Source of the DNA: Hydractinia symbiolongicarpus
Taxonomy: Eukaryota > Cnidaria > Hydrozoa > Anthoathecata > Hydractiniidae
DNA: 64,000 nt
Direction of reading: 5' to 3'
NCBI RefSeq assembly: GCF_029227915.1
Contig: NC_079888.1
Coordinates: 12,819,001-12,883,000 of the forward strand
Shown: in pieces, positions 36,808 to 49,235 of the stretch
How the letters are laid out: each line of letters begins with the position of its first letter
Position numbering within the stretch: position 1 is the first letter of the stretch
Position numbers and translations under genes: made by a program
The notes under the pieces: generated by a model
Seen by the model: the letters and a program-made list of their open reading frames with translations, nothing else
Databases searched by the model: none
Told to the model about the DNA's origin: nothing

Positions 36808-38105
36808 TTAAAAGTCAAAAAGAGTCACTGAAAATAAAGAAAGCCTAGACAGCCAAAGATTAACAGTGAGTAGAACATGTCGCAGAAGAAAAAAAAGAGG
36901 AAAAAACAAAGAACCGCAATAAAGTTCGGAAAAAATAAATTGCTTAAAATGCCTAGATAATTTTTCTTTAAAACTAGTTATATTATTATCGTTTGAAATC
37001 TCTCTTGGCAAGATGTTATATATTTTACTTGCCATAAATCTAAATGCACTACGGCCATATTCCGTGCGAATTGCAGGAAGTCATAGCAACGAATTCGCAT
37101 TTCTGGTGCTATGGCCGTGGTTCATTAATACAAAATAGTCATTAAAGTACTCACATAATATACTTTCCATACTTTTTCGTACCAGAAAACAACAGTTCTT
37201 TTTTATGGTATTCTCGATCGAACAAATGTTTACGGATGATACAATTTTTCGTGCATGATCATCGATCGACTGATGTGAGTACACGTCAAGTTAAGGTTAG
37301 TTATTCTGCTGTATGTCATCACAGGTACAATCATAGTCTGAAAAATTGCTTTTGCAGCTTAAACTGTGAGTAATGGTCGAATTTTAAGTAGAAGACGTAA
37401 TCGAGATGTCGGTTTTTTGTATGACAAGTTGAAATCTTAATTGAGGTTGAGCGACGTATTTAATTCGGTTCCAAGGTACTTATAAATGAGTAATTGTATT
37501 GACAATTTGATTACGGTACTTGATGCATAAAGGTTTCGTTAGTTTCTTCAGTTTTTGAGGTGCGCCAAACAACATTGCCTCAGTTCTCCCCTTTTTCATG
37601 TTAAGGATGAGTTCGTTATCATAACATCATCTCGATATTTCATCCATGTCATGATTAAGTTCTGTTTCAATAATGTCGAGTGTTTTTCCTCCACAGAACA
37701 AAACAGTATCATCGGCGTATTTGATGATTTCAGAATGTTTCAAGTTGTCAGCAAGATCGTTAAAGTACAACAAAAAACAACAGCGGACCTAAAATTGTAC
37801 CATGGGTACACCAACAACTTTCCCGAAAGTACTCCATTATAGACAACAATCTGTTCACGTCCAAACAAGTAGTCAGTGAACCATAAAATATCATTTTCCC
37901 ATATACCATAAGCAGTAAGCTTTAACAAGAGTTTGATATGGCTGTATCAAATGCTGTACTTAAATCTATGTAAAATCGCTCCGACAGTTTCTCCTCTGTC
38001 TACATGATGCCTTACACTATCAGTAAAAGATGTGGTTGCCAGATTGATGGATTTTCTTGCTCTGAAAGCATATTGATTACGATGGAGAAGGTTTTCCATT
38101 TCAAG
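36808..38105 (-). pseudogene. Non-LTR retrotransposon fragment: reverse transcriptase
   Basis: Minus-strand frames in order: MENLLHRNQYAFRARKSINL (the NQYGFR region), a palm part LLKLTAYGIWENDILWFTDY then LFGREQIVVYNGVLS, catalytic EIIKYADDTVLFCGG (YADD at 37708-37719), NELILNMKKGRTEAMLFG, and the tail ASKIYNILPREISNDNNITS plus FKEKLSRHF. Frame changes and stops separate them. There is no endonuclease part, so the copy is 5'-truncated as usual for LINEs. It is antisense to ABCD. Confidence 0.85.
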
Positions 38106-38372
38106 ATAATTAATTGAATAAAGCTTAAAGAAATTAAAGTTTTATTTTATATATTTGCATTTTAGGAGAGCGTCCTCAACTTAAAAGGGCTGAAATTAAA
38201 GAAAGCTAAACTATTGCTTCCGCAAAAATTATGTCTACAGAATTACACAAAGCTAAATTCATACAGTATGGGTAAAAAATGAAAATATTGTCTAATTAAA
38301 ATATCCATAACGAAAAATACAAGAATTCATCAAAACAAGTTCCCTAACATCCCCCTATGAATATATGTTCAT

Positions 38373-39108
38373 TGGTCAATAAAGCCCATGGAAAAATCCA
38401 CTGAGGCATGATAAAAATGAAAAAAATGAGTCATTCGGATTATGATGACGTCAGCAACCGATCCACACAAAAAATATTAGAACCTTGTTTTCACGTTGCC
38501 TCTATTCTGTAGAGCTCAAACTGCTGATCAAGAAAATGTATATGATCATGTGCTTTTGATGAGCGGTTAATGAGATATAAGGGTTTGAAAATTTTGCTGA
38601 CGTCAGCAGAGACCCGCAAAAACATTTAAAAAATTTTTATCGGAATTTTATATACCTGTTGCCTTCATCGTATAGATCTTGAAACGCTGATCAGGAAAAT
38701 GTATAGGATCATGTACTTTTGACAAACGGTTGCACAGATATTAGGGTTTGAAGTTTTTTGGTGACGTCATCAACCCGTCCATTGCGAAACGGAATTGGGG
38801 ACCTAGGTTTGGGAAAATTACCCAAATTGGTCCTAGGTTGTCCCTAGTTACCCACGCGGTGAAAAATCATTGACGTCACCACCTCGTTTCCAAGTTATTT
38901 GGCTTCAAATTTTTAAGTGCACTGTAATGGCATCATTAATTTAATATAAGATATTGACGTTAAAATTGTAATATTGACTCGCGCCGCAACGTCAGATAAT
39001 TCATCATATTAGACATGTATTTTTCGGCAGCATCAAGGAAAAATGAACACATTCACTATGCCTGTTACAGACAGACAGACACACACACAGTCTTCATATT
39101 ATTATAGA
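38373..39108 (-). mobile_element. Helitron-like copy H5, full length (about 736 bp)
   Basis: On the minus strand it starts TCTATAATAATATGAAG and a (TGTC)n-like block (39060-39095 on plus), carries 'aacttggaaacgaggtgg', 'gtgggtaactagggacaacc', 'atggacgggttgatgacgtc' and 'cctatacattttcctgatca', and ends 'ctcagtggatttttccatgg', 'gctttattgac', with CCAA in place of CTAG. The 3' end has decayed. Confidence 0.65.
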
Positions 39109-39350
39109 AAGAAATGTTATGCTTACAAAATATATATATAAAGAAATCCTGAAATTTCTGATAGCATGAAGCTATGTTTTATAAAACTTTGTATATGTCT
39201 TATTACTAATTCCTGAACGTTAGGCCCATTTAGCTGTGAGTTCAAGAAATAATAGTTCCTTTCAAGCTTTTCGCCTGGTCTTGTACATGGGTTCTACTGG
39301 AATTTTGTTTCAATGAGATGAGTGTTCTGTGAGCTTAAGTAATAATGTTA

Positions 39351-40080
39351 TCTCTTATTGTCTGTCTGTCTGCCTGCCTGTCTGTCTGTCTGTGACTTTT
39401 GCAAAGTCGATTATGTTCTTCACAGTTTTCTTTGATAAAGTCTATAAAACATCACCTATAAAATTGTTCTGTAATTTACCAAACTTTAATGTTAAAATAA
39501 TATTGACGTCAAAGGAAAGTATATTAACATTAGTGAAGCCATTACAATGCACTGTAAACTTTGAGGCCAAATAACTTGGAAACAAGGTGGTGATGTCAAT
39601 GATTTTTCACCGCGTGGGTAACTAGGGAATTCTCCTAAACCTGGGTCCCCAAGTCCGTTTCGGAATGGACAGGTTGATGACGTTATCAAAAAACCTTTAA
39701 ACCCTAATATTTCTGCAACCGTTTTTTCAAAAGTACATAATCCCATACATTTTCTTGATCAGCGTTCCAAGATCATACGATAAAGGCAACGTGTATACAA
39801 ATTTTTTTTTTAAAAAAGAGTGTTTTCACGGGACTTTGATGACGTCTGCAAAATTTTTAAACCCCTATATCTTCTTAGGCATTCGCAAAAATAACACGAT
39901 TCTATACATTATTATTTTGACCAGTGTTTCAACCTGTACTTATTACAGGCAACGAATGAACTAATTTTACCAAATGTTTTTTGTATCTGTACTGCTGACG
40001 TCAGCAAAAAAATTTAAAACAACCTATTTTTCCATTGTTCTTTTGCCTAAGTGGAATTTTCCACGGGCTTTATCGACTAG
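39351..40080 (+). mobile_element. Helitron-like copy H6, full length (730 bp)
   Basis: Preceded by A, it starts TCTCTTATTGTCTGTCTG with a (TGTC/TGCC)n block. It holds the same internal order as H5, and ends 'cctaagtggaattttccacg' (hairpin), 'ggctttatcga', CTAG at 40077-40080, followed by T. This fits Helitron insertion at A/T. H5 and H6 face each other with 242 bp between their 5' ends. Confidence 0.7.
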
Positions 40081-40199
40081 TTATGTGACAAAAAGTGCGC
40101 ACAAGCTTTCTATATGCGGGAACACCTGGCTCCCCTTAAGATATAAAAAATATCTTGACAAACAAAATTGACTACTATCATATAAATTTCAAATACATA

Positions 40200-43162
40200 A
40201 CGGATTCGGCTCCTCTGGCTCCTCATCGGGGATTCGATCTTTTACTTTCTTTTCACGCGATTCTAGCAGCAATACGATCTTTGAAACCGGACGTTCGTAT
40301 GCGTTTCGTGTTGACACTTCTCACTTGACCGTCGTCGTTTGAATGGACGTCTGTAATTCTCGCAAGACGCCATTCATTTCTTTGATGAGCATCTTCTTTA
40401 ATTTATCACTACATAGCCAACTGCAAAATTGCGTTGCAAAATTCTGCACTCTTTTCCATCGTCGTCTACTGTATGTCGTTTTCGTTAAATTCCCCAAGTG
40501 GTACCATGACAATCTTAGACTTCATTGTCAGTAAAAGATTAGGGGTAGGGGAATAAGACTGTCACTGTCATTAATAGTTTCTACAGACAAAGGTCTGCTA
40601 TTAACTATCGCTTCTGTGAGAACGGTTCGAAAGCATTCACCATTCAAACTATGACTGTGGTTGTTAAGTAGTGACGACAAAATGCAACGACAAAATCTTC
40701 TTTGTTGCTTCCAGACATCGCCCACGTGGCTTGCAGTGGGAGTGTTAAAGTCCCAACCAATCCAATCTGTGTTGTTTCTGAGAAGAAATTCAGCAATTTT
40801 CTGTTGGTCCATTTCTTTAACGGCCTTCTTCAGTTCTGCTGAAGCACCAACAAAATTCGTCCCATTGTCAGATCGTAATCGACGTACATCCCCTCTTCTA
40901 CTAATAAAACGGCGGAGGGCCATGATGAAAGAATCTGTCTCGAGACTGTTTGTACTATCCAAATGAATGGCTCGACCAGAGAAGCAGGTAAATAAAGCGC
41001 CATAGCGTTTAAGTTCCTTTTTCCTTCTGTGATCAAAAATGGACCAAACATGTCCACTCCTGAATACGTGAAAGGTGCATCTTCCGAACATCGCTCTGAA
41101 GGTAAGTCTGCCATTCTTTGTTCACCGAATCGTCCTCTAAGCTTCCTGCATGTAACACACTTGAAGATTTCGTTTCGAACACGTGAACTTGCATTAACAA
41201 TCATGATACTTCTCTGTCGTATCTCGTTTAACGTTGTATCTCGACCACCATGTTGCACCTTCTTGTGGTGATATCACCAATTCTGTAATAGGATGCTTTT
41301 TTGGCAAAATGATTGGATGCTTTATCCTCCAATTCGCCCACCGACTCGTATGATAGAATCTTCATCCACGAATGGGCTAAAACGAGAAAGAGAACCTAAA
41401 TTTCTTTTCCTTTTGTTCGCTAGCAGGCATGTCATATCCGTCTTGAATGCTCTTCTTTGAACGAGCCTGACGATGGCCAGTTCAGCCTTCTCAAAGACAC
41501 TCACGTCAATCTTCTTCTTATATATCCATGTCAAAGTGGTAGCAATGATCCGTTTCAGACGATACCAACTGGAAACTCTTTCGAAAAGCTTCTGGAATGG
41601 ATCGTTTTTATCTTCTGAGATGGTTTTCAGTCCTTCATTTGGTAGGTCCTTTTTTAAAGTAGCTGCATTTACTTTCACTTTCTTGACTTCAACGTCGTCA
41701 CTGTGAACTGCGAAGGTTTCACCTGTATCCCACTTGACTGAAGATTGGAGTAGGAATTTGGGTCCAGATAACCAACGGTCGTTTTTTATAAAGTTGAAGA
41801 CTGTTTGAACACGTGATGCATCGTCGGCAGGATTTTGAGAAGACGGAACGTAACGCCATTGTTCAACATTGAAAGCTTCATGAATAGCCTGTACTCTATT
41901 AGCCGTGAACAAATGAAACTTCCTTGACTGATTTGTTATGTAGCCTAACACAAATTTGCTATCTGTCCAGGAAACTTCAGACGATAGATTAATATTGAGC
42001 TCCCTTTGGTTGATGTGTTAGCTGCAGATAACTCGAGACGTGGGACAGTAATTGGTTTTAATGGTGTGACTCTTGCCTTGCCCATCATGAAACAACAATA
42101 AACTTCACCTTGATCATTGACTAGTCGAAGATACGATACTTGCCCATACCCACTTGTGAAAGCATCAGAGAAATAGTGAAGTGAAACATCACAAACTTTA
42201 CCAAAACATTCCGGAACAATGCAACGTCGTATGCTTATGTCTTTCAGCAGAGGTAAAGAATTCCTCCATTGTTCCCATATTGCTTGTTGTTATTGAGAGA
42301 TGTCATCGTCCCAATCTTTTCGTTCACTGCAAGTTGTTGTAGGAGTTGCTTGGCTGGTAAAAAAATGGGAGGGTCATACTCAGAACTAATCGATTCTGTT
42401 GAAGCTTTCGTTTGAGGCTATGGACTCGTTTAATGGCTTAACTTTTATTGTTTGGAATTTCACACATAGAATCTTTGAATGGCAACGGAAGTTGATAATG
42501 TCTGTTTACCAATTTTACGTTCTCATCCATCAGCTTTAGAAATTTTCGATCTTGCAATGAAAGTTTTTCAGGTTCTCCAGCCAATGTATTTTTACTAAAA
42601 TCCTGACGAAACATCATAAGCATCATTTCTGCCAAACCATGCTCCTTCATATTATCTTGAAGAACGAATCGAGTTGGCACGTTATCGTCAGAAATTGACA
42701 CATAATTACATATTTTGAGCTGTTTCGTGAACCTTTAGAAATTATCGGACCCGTTACACACCATCCTAGCACTGAACGAAGGGCATAAGGTCCATTTCCT
42801 TGACTTGGAATAATCTCAATAGGCTCGAGAGCTCGAGGACAATTGGCACCTATCAATATGCCTATATTTGGCGTAGGTATTTCCTCCTTATCAACAGGTA
42901 GAAATTTCCTGCTGAGCACTCTGGGTAAATTAAGCCTTTTGCTCAAATCCTCAACAGCGGATACTTGAAGGTTATTGATTGAATTGCATCGTTCAGTCGT
43001 TTCACCTGTCATTGTTTTAATAGAAATCGTTGTCGGTATTGTTGGCACTTTCAACTCCTCCAAGATGTTTTCGTGAACGAACGTTCCTTGGCTTCCATTA
43101 TCTAGTAGTGCTTTCGTGATTATCTGTACTGATGACGAACAAGTAGTGAATATTATTTCCAA
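40200..43162 (-). pseudogene. BEL/Pao LTR-retrotransposon remnant without reverse transcriptase core
   Basis: Minus-strand domains in order: aspartic protease (43162-42700; LLDNGSQGTF, then ...IGILIGANCPRALEP and RSVLGWCVTGPI), the segment before the reverse transcriptase (42701-42438; LSLQDRKFLKLMDENVKLVN), then directly the part after it (42400-41950; DPPIFLPAKQLLQQLAV, HYFSDAFTSGYGQVSYLRLV), an RNase-H-like part (WTDSKFVLGYI, RVQAIHEAFNVEQWRYVPSS, QNPADDASR), integrase zinc-binding and core (41258-40528; RSDNGTNFVGASAELKKAV), and the integrase tail (YSRRRWKRVQNFATQFCSWL, GLVRSV-like remnants) to about 40200. The catalytic YxDD region is deleted. In the third integrase box VWKQQ stands where WE is usual. 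No LTR pair was found. Confidence 0.85.
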
Positions 43163-43813
43163 ATTCAGGGACAGATGGCAGTAACGCAGTGTTTGTATGG
43201 AGACTTTTTTGTGTTCACTTCAGAGGGATTTCATTTAGAAAGGATTCAGTTTAACAGAGATTTTTGGTGTTTATTACAAGCAAACCTACTTTTCTGTTGG
43301 GAAAAGTACGTTGTTCTAGAACTTCTCTTGACTAGTATAGTAACAGACGAAACACTAAAAATCGTAAAAAAAAAAACAAATATCACAAATTATAAAGTTG
43401 AATTGTGATTTCTAAGTAAAAAAAAATTACTACTGGACTTGCTTTAAGTTGTGTTAATTATACATGTGTTAAAAGAATGTTTAGTGTGTATATTTGTACA
43501 TAAAAGAAGACACAGTTTCTTATAATGAAGCAATTTGAAAAAAGGCAAAAGTTAGTTCTGTACATACAAAACCTAAACAACCAGACTACAGGTTTTAGCT
43601 GAGGGAATAAAATGACATAAAATATTCCGTGCTATAAAATGTTCAAATTTTCATAATAGGGTTTTTCAAGTTAGCCAATGCAGCACACATTATCAAATAT
43701 CGTGTGAGGCAACAATGTTAATGGTAATTCATTTGCTATTATTCGAAACGTCTTCACCCGTCTAATAACTTGTTCTACAAGGATTGGAACCTTAGCTACT
43801 TGACTTGTTTTCT

Positions 43814-45261
43814 TTATTTTTGTGGCGTCATCTGAGAAGTTCCACGTTTACCAGATGGCACTGTTAAATAAATTCTATTAGAAGCACACTCTTTATCAGC
43901 CATAATTCTTGAGTAAGGAGGAACACTGTCTAAATAATTAGAATCTATCGTAATGGCTTTATCTGATATTCTTCCTGTGTATGGCTCCGACATAAAAGTA
44001 ATAAATGAATTTGGTGTAACTGAGATTAGGAATTTTACTGTGTTATGGTGTTTGTACTCTGACATGTGGTTGATTGTAATTCCAGATCTGTTGGCGTTTC
44101 TAAGAAAATCTCAGAGCAATCAATTATGCAAACAACATCACGAAACGTATTAAATTTATCAGGAAGATTTTCTCTGTTTCTTTCTTGGTCAGGCATAAAA
44201 ACTATGGACTTTAACACTGGGACATAGCGCTGATCCATTGTCCAAATATTTTTGAACATAAACCAACTGACACAACAAACCTATCTGTCAAATCATTATA
44301 TAGTAGTCCTAATCTAAGTTTTATAAGCACCAATAAAAATTCATCTTCTGCGTTGAGCATTTTTTTTCGTTTTCCATTGGAATTCTCACGTATTGGGGTA
44401 AATATGATTTTCTTTTTTTTCCAAATATGAAAACGGTAATGAACATATGGTTTTATTATATCATGCAGTTCATGAAATAATTGTAAAGAATTAATGTTAG
44501 TGTAAAAATTACACTTTTTGTCAGATGTCAACAATGTTTCTGTTCTATACTGTTCCTTACCTTTTTCAACTTTTTTCCTGTTCAATTTTTTTCCTGTTTT
44601 TCTCCTCAACTTGGACACTTGAGTCATCAAATCACCCATTTTTTCTTAGTTTAACGTTACCCTTTTTTAATTTGTTATGATATCAGCATGGCCACAACAA
44701 GGTTGTGATTGTAAAAAATCTGTATGATCTTCTAATACAACAGAAGATGCCCCATTAGCATCAACACCACAATGGGAAAGGTATTTCTCACAGTTATCAG
44801 TGGCTGGATTAGTACTGTGATTGCTTACATCAATATCCATTTCTTCGACTTCATGATTTTTAGAAGAACATGAAGGATTAAGCATTTTTTACTGAAGATC
44901 TTGGTGTTAACATTGGTGATAAGGAACTCAACTTCCTTGTGGCATCATAACCAAGGTTTTGAGTAGGATAAGGGTTAGCTTTAGTTAGTTTTAAATCTTT
45001 AAAGTGTGCTGAACATATTCTTGAATCTTTTCCAGGTTCAAATAACTTAGTTTTTGAGCCTGGTTTTAAACGATTCACAAGGTTGATCTAGATCTTTCTG
45101 GAAGCTGAATCTTTCTTGATCGTCGGAAACGGTATCAATGAAGATAAGTTACACGAACATTCTTTTTTTGTTGTCTGATGCACTTCACAAAACCTATCCT
45201 TCAACTTTTTTAACTTGTAGCTACCATTAGAGCAATTTCTCACTGCACAATGTAACCCCAT
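43814..45261 (-). pseudogene. THAP plus DDE_4 transposase (PIF/Harbinger-like), frameshifted
   Basis: The N-terminal frame (from 45261) reads MGLHCAVRNCSNGSYKLKKL, then FCEVH and LSSLIPFPTIKKD, followed in a second frame by NRLKPGSKTKLFEPGKDSRI CSAHFKD. C..C ... CSAHF is the C2CH zinc-binding set of a THAP domain. Then come an acidic linker (44885-44667), a helix-turn-helix part (44639-44211; LNAEDEFLLVLIKLRLGLLY NDLTDRF), and DDE_4 nuclease blocks VVCIIDCSEIFLETPTDLEL and FISVTPNSFITFMSEPYTGRISDKAIT, ending near IMADKECASNRIYLTVPSGK. At least three frame breaks. The target of such transposases is usually TWA or TA; no terminal repeats were identified. It is antisense to ABCD. Confidence 0.8.
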
Positions 45262-46040
45262 TTTACCATTAACAGTGAAAACATACGCGAATGCCCTACT
45301 GTTTTGAAAATTTTGGTCGAAATTTTTGTGTTTTGTAAACATGAAAACACCAATGCGGGAAAGTGGAAAATGGTGTATTGTTTTGATCTCAAAATAGATT
45401 CCGAAAGTGGTATTCGAGTCGAATTAATTTACGTATTTAGCAAATACCAAAAAGTTAAAATATAGTTGTTTGATTTAGAAGATACTCAAATTGAGGGGAA
45501 ATACCATCTTCTTCAAGGGAAGTACTCTCGTCAACCAAACTGTATTACCAGGAGAAGCTAACATAACACTTTTTTCATATATTTTATGTACATTATGTGC
45601 ACCAAACGGCTACCGTTTCAGAAATATTTGGGGAAAATTTAAACTTTGTACATTGGGTTTACAAGATGCATTGCATGCACCTTAAAGATTGCTTGTGTTT
45701 CAAAGCTTTAATGGGCTTGTGTTTTTTAAATATTTTATTATACTGTGTATCTAAAAATTAAACAACGTTTGAAGAATTTAGTTGTTTTCCGAATCCCTTT
45801 TCACTATTAAAACAGAAATTTTCTTGGAACTCGAAGCGTTCCATTTTTTCTCGATACTTTAATTACAACAGCTTTTTAAATTTTTTTTAAGTAATTAATA
45901 AGTCAACTTTTTTCTTAATTCCTATAATACCTGAAATTTAGCATGATTAGTAATTTATTCCGGGAATTGTCCTGGGATCTGAACAATGTTGGCCGGAAAA
46001 GTAAGAAAATTGTGCTAGAAAATCCTGGACTGTCCAGTAA

Positions 46041-48673
46041 TCTTATATATTAATTCCCTTGCGTGAGTAAAACTACCGGGTCACTTTCTTATGACGTGGC
46101 TGTACGCTAAAATTTAACAAAAAAGATTAGGGATGTACTTCATAGAAATCGCACATAAGGTGTAAATATATAACCCGCTGCTAATAACGATATAAATATA
46201 TATACCCTTATGCTAAAAAACTCTATGTTAGCATATATATATAGGTATCGCTACATATGAAACGGTATTAGATATTCACAAAGCATACGGACTGTTAAAT
46301 GAAGTTCCTAGCATAAAACGGAAATTGTGTTTACGAAAAAGATGGCTGTTCTTTTTGAGTATTCTCTACTCTTTTATTCAAAATAAATCTTTAAAAAAAC
46401 ATTTGAAGAAGAGCATCGTTTTATAAATTAATCATAGCAAGGTTCTGTAAGGTTTTTTCATGTTTTATTTTCAGTTTTGATTATATTATTGTTGCCAGAC
46501 ATGTTTTATAGCTAGCATCATAAAAGCCAACCACCACCAACAACTAGCTAGCTAGCTAGGAATATATATATATGTAGCCATGTTCTTTATACCTAGCTAA
46601 GTCTCCAGTTTATATTTAAGTGACTAGCTATTAGCTGCTGTAGCTAGCTAATGCTAGCTTTAAACTAAAGATTCCCAGTATATATATTCCCACAAAACCC
46701 ATCAAACGTTATTAACCCTGGAGATTTTAAACATTTTCCTGGGTTTTTTTGGTTTGCGAAGTTCTTTTCCTCCAAATATTCTGAAAATAAAGTTCAGAAA
46801 TTACTTATTTTTAAAATGTAAATTTAATTTGTTTCAAATTGTGGTTTTGACATTTTCATGTAAGAATTTGTGGGCAAAAACCTTAATCAGCATGCTAAAA
46901 GAACTGACTTTTCTTAATTTAGACTTACTAAACACAACCATTTTCTTACATTTAGTGTAAACTTTTGTGCGTATGGCTTATATTTAATACACCAAAAGAG
47001 CTACTTTGTTGATTTAAATTTTATACTCTTTGTAAGCTATTTTTTTCTTCTTTTTGACATTTTGAATTAACTTATTGTTGTAGAAGGCATATAATATACA
47101 TGCATATAAAAAAATGGAATTTTGCAAATTTCTGTTTTACCACTCAATTTTTACATTTTATAAGTTATTTGGAACAGAATGGTATGAAATAGACCAAAAT
47201 GCCTGATCTTAGTTGTTTTTAATTTACAGGCTGTGTCTGTGAAACTTTAAGGGGAACATTTGGTGGAAGACAATGACATGACATATACTGATAGAACTGA
47301 TTTTTGTTGCGTTATAGATGTTATATCTGAACCTTTTTGACATTTTATGTTAATTTTGCGAGGAAGGACCATATATATATATACAGAAGAAGAATTCAAT
47401 TTTACACCTTGCAAGCTTTGTTTTTTTATATTTTGTATAAATTCTTACTGGGAAGGACTCCGTGCAATATATCGAAATGACTGATCCTTCTCGATTTAAA
47501 TTTGATGTGTTCTAAATCGTATATAGTTTTGGAAATTTTGTGTAAGATTTAATGGGTAAGGGCTAGATGCAATATGTCAAAAAAACTTTTTTTGTTGAAT
47601 CAGAAGCACTTCCTACAACCATTCTTTTTTTTACAGTTTGTGAAGCTTTTGTGAGGAAAGAGTGTATGCAATATTATCGAAATAACTGATTTTTGTTGCA
47701 AACTGTCTTTCTTAGGCATTTTGGATTAAAATATTGTTTTAGAGGGCATATGCAGTAGATATATGTACCGAAATAATTAAATTTTGCAAACTTTGATTTT
47801 GTCGTTACCTCTCATTTTTTACATTTTGATTAAACTTTTGTGGGAGACCGTCGGTATGCGAAGGACCAAAATAAGAGATTTTAGTATTATTTAGAATTTG
47901 TATATATTTTGTGTTGCAAAATTGGTGCAAAAATTGACATAAAATAAACTTATATACAGATTGATTGCTGTTGTTTAACATGACTCATTATGACTTATAT
48001 ATATATTTTATGAAAATTTGCATACTATGTGAGATTTGAAATTTTGTTTACTTTATTGATGGTAAAACAGCATGCAAATTGCTAAAAGGACTTTATTAAT
48101 TTTAGATTTAAACACCATTATTTTGTTGGCATTTTGTCTAAAGTTTGGTGAGGAAGGACCGTATGCAATATATCAAATAATGTTTTATTGCATTATAATT
48201 TATCCTTGCAAATCCCTTTTTAACACCTTAGATAAAAATTTCTACTTAGGCAAAATTTATTGTTTATTTTTCATATTTTGTGTCAACCTTTGGCAGGGTT
48301 TGCAATAAACTAACTGATTTTAACATATACAATGAGAGAGATTTGTGTTTGACATTGATCAGCTTTTTTGTATATATGTGGCGTTTTGAGTGATTTAAAT
48401 TTTATGGGTGAGATGTATGTTGAAATGCTTTTAAAAACTTTTTTCCGAATAATTTTCGCATTTGTCAGATGGTCAGAGCAGTAATTTTAGTAGATTTAGA
48501 TTTTAAATGTCACATATACACTGCAGTTGTTGCACACCTTCAATTTTTTTGGTCATTTATATAATAATGCAGATGTAAGATGCGCACTGCTGTATTGTTT
48601 GTTTTTTGATGGACATATATCTGCTACATAAATTAAATGGAATACAGTGGATTCGTTCACGGGAAACAGCTAG
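46041..48673 (+). mobile_element. Helitron-like element with internal minisatellite (about 2.63 kb)
   Basis: Preceded by A, it starts TCTTATATATTAATTCCC; the first 640 bp match 5976-6640. The centre is a degenerate minisatellite (46930-48330). The end reads 'cagtggattcgttcacggga', 'aacag', CTAG (48670-48673), followed by T. The end shares the GTGGATT..CACGGG...CTAG-T pattern with the other Helitron-like families. No replicase/helicase ORF was seen, so it is non-autonomous. The pairing of this 5' end with this 3' end is an inference. Confidence 0.5.
46930..48330 (+). repeat. Degenerate minisatellite
   Basis: Roughly ten diverged units of about 100-150 bp share the order 'acattttgtgtaaacttttg', 'gaggaaggaccgtatgcaat', 'ataccgaaatgactgatttt', 'tgttgatttaaat'. 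Relatives are at 11123-12060 (reversed) and 25160-25330. Confidence 0.65.
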
Positions 48674-48756
48674 TTTATATTTTAATTTTCTATGGTGACC
48701 ATGCGGGAGGTGACGTCAGTCACTTCCACTCGCTTCCAAGTTCTTTCGCCGTATTG

Positions 48757-49235
48757 TTAACCTTCTGGATTTTGCAAGCGGGCAATACGGCTTTTTAGAC
48801 ATTCTTATTGGCTTAGCGCTCTTGACGACGGGCCGATATAGAGCGGTATTGCCCGTCGTCAAGAAAAATAGTAGCATAAAAGGTAAACAAGCACGAAAAA
48901 CAAGTTTTAAGAAGCATTGTAAATGATTATTTATCTAACTCCTACAATACATTTATCAATAAAAACATTTTTCTAGGCTAAAAACAACAAAATATCAAGT
49001 TTAACAGGTAAAATAACCAGATTCAGCAACATTCTGTCAGGACGGTTCTTCAACATGGGTAGTTAACTAGCTACTTTGTCCATAAAAAACGATGATCTAA
49101 TATCTATTTTTATCAAAAATACTAAATGCAGGACGACGAAATTATAACAAGTACGTGTCCTCCTATTTTCAGACTTGTTCCTTCAGCTTTTTGGTTACTT
49201 AGTCAATATAAAACTCGTTAAAGCCCATGTTATTC
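48757..49235 (-). repeat. Dispersed repeat X, copy B
   Basis: Reverse complement of 1680-2157 with diverged and indel-containing stretches. This copy has an extra hairpin (48821-48863) that copy A has lost or never had in full. Confidence 0.7.
48821..48863. repeat. 13-bp perfect hairpin in repeat X
   Basis: Arms cttgacgacgggc (48821-48833) and gcccgtcgtcaag (48851-48863) with a 17-base loop, noticeably GC-richer than the neighbourhood. Confidence 0.75.

Noticed and set aside
39360-39395. CRISPR-like or independent microsatellite array of TGTC units
   Set aside because: It is the 5' microsatellite block of the Helitron-like family; the same block occurs in the other full copies.
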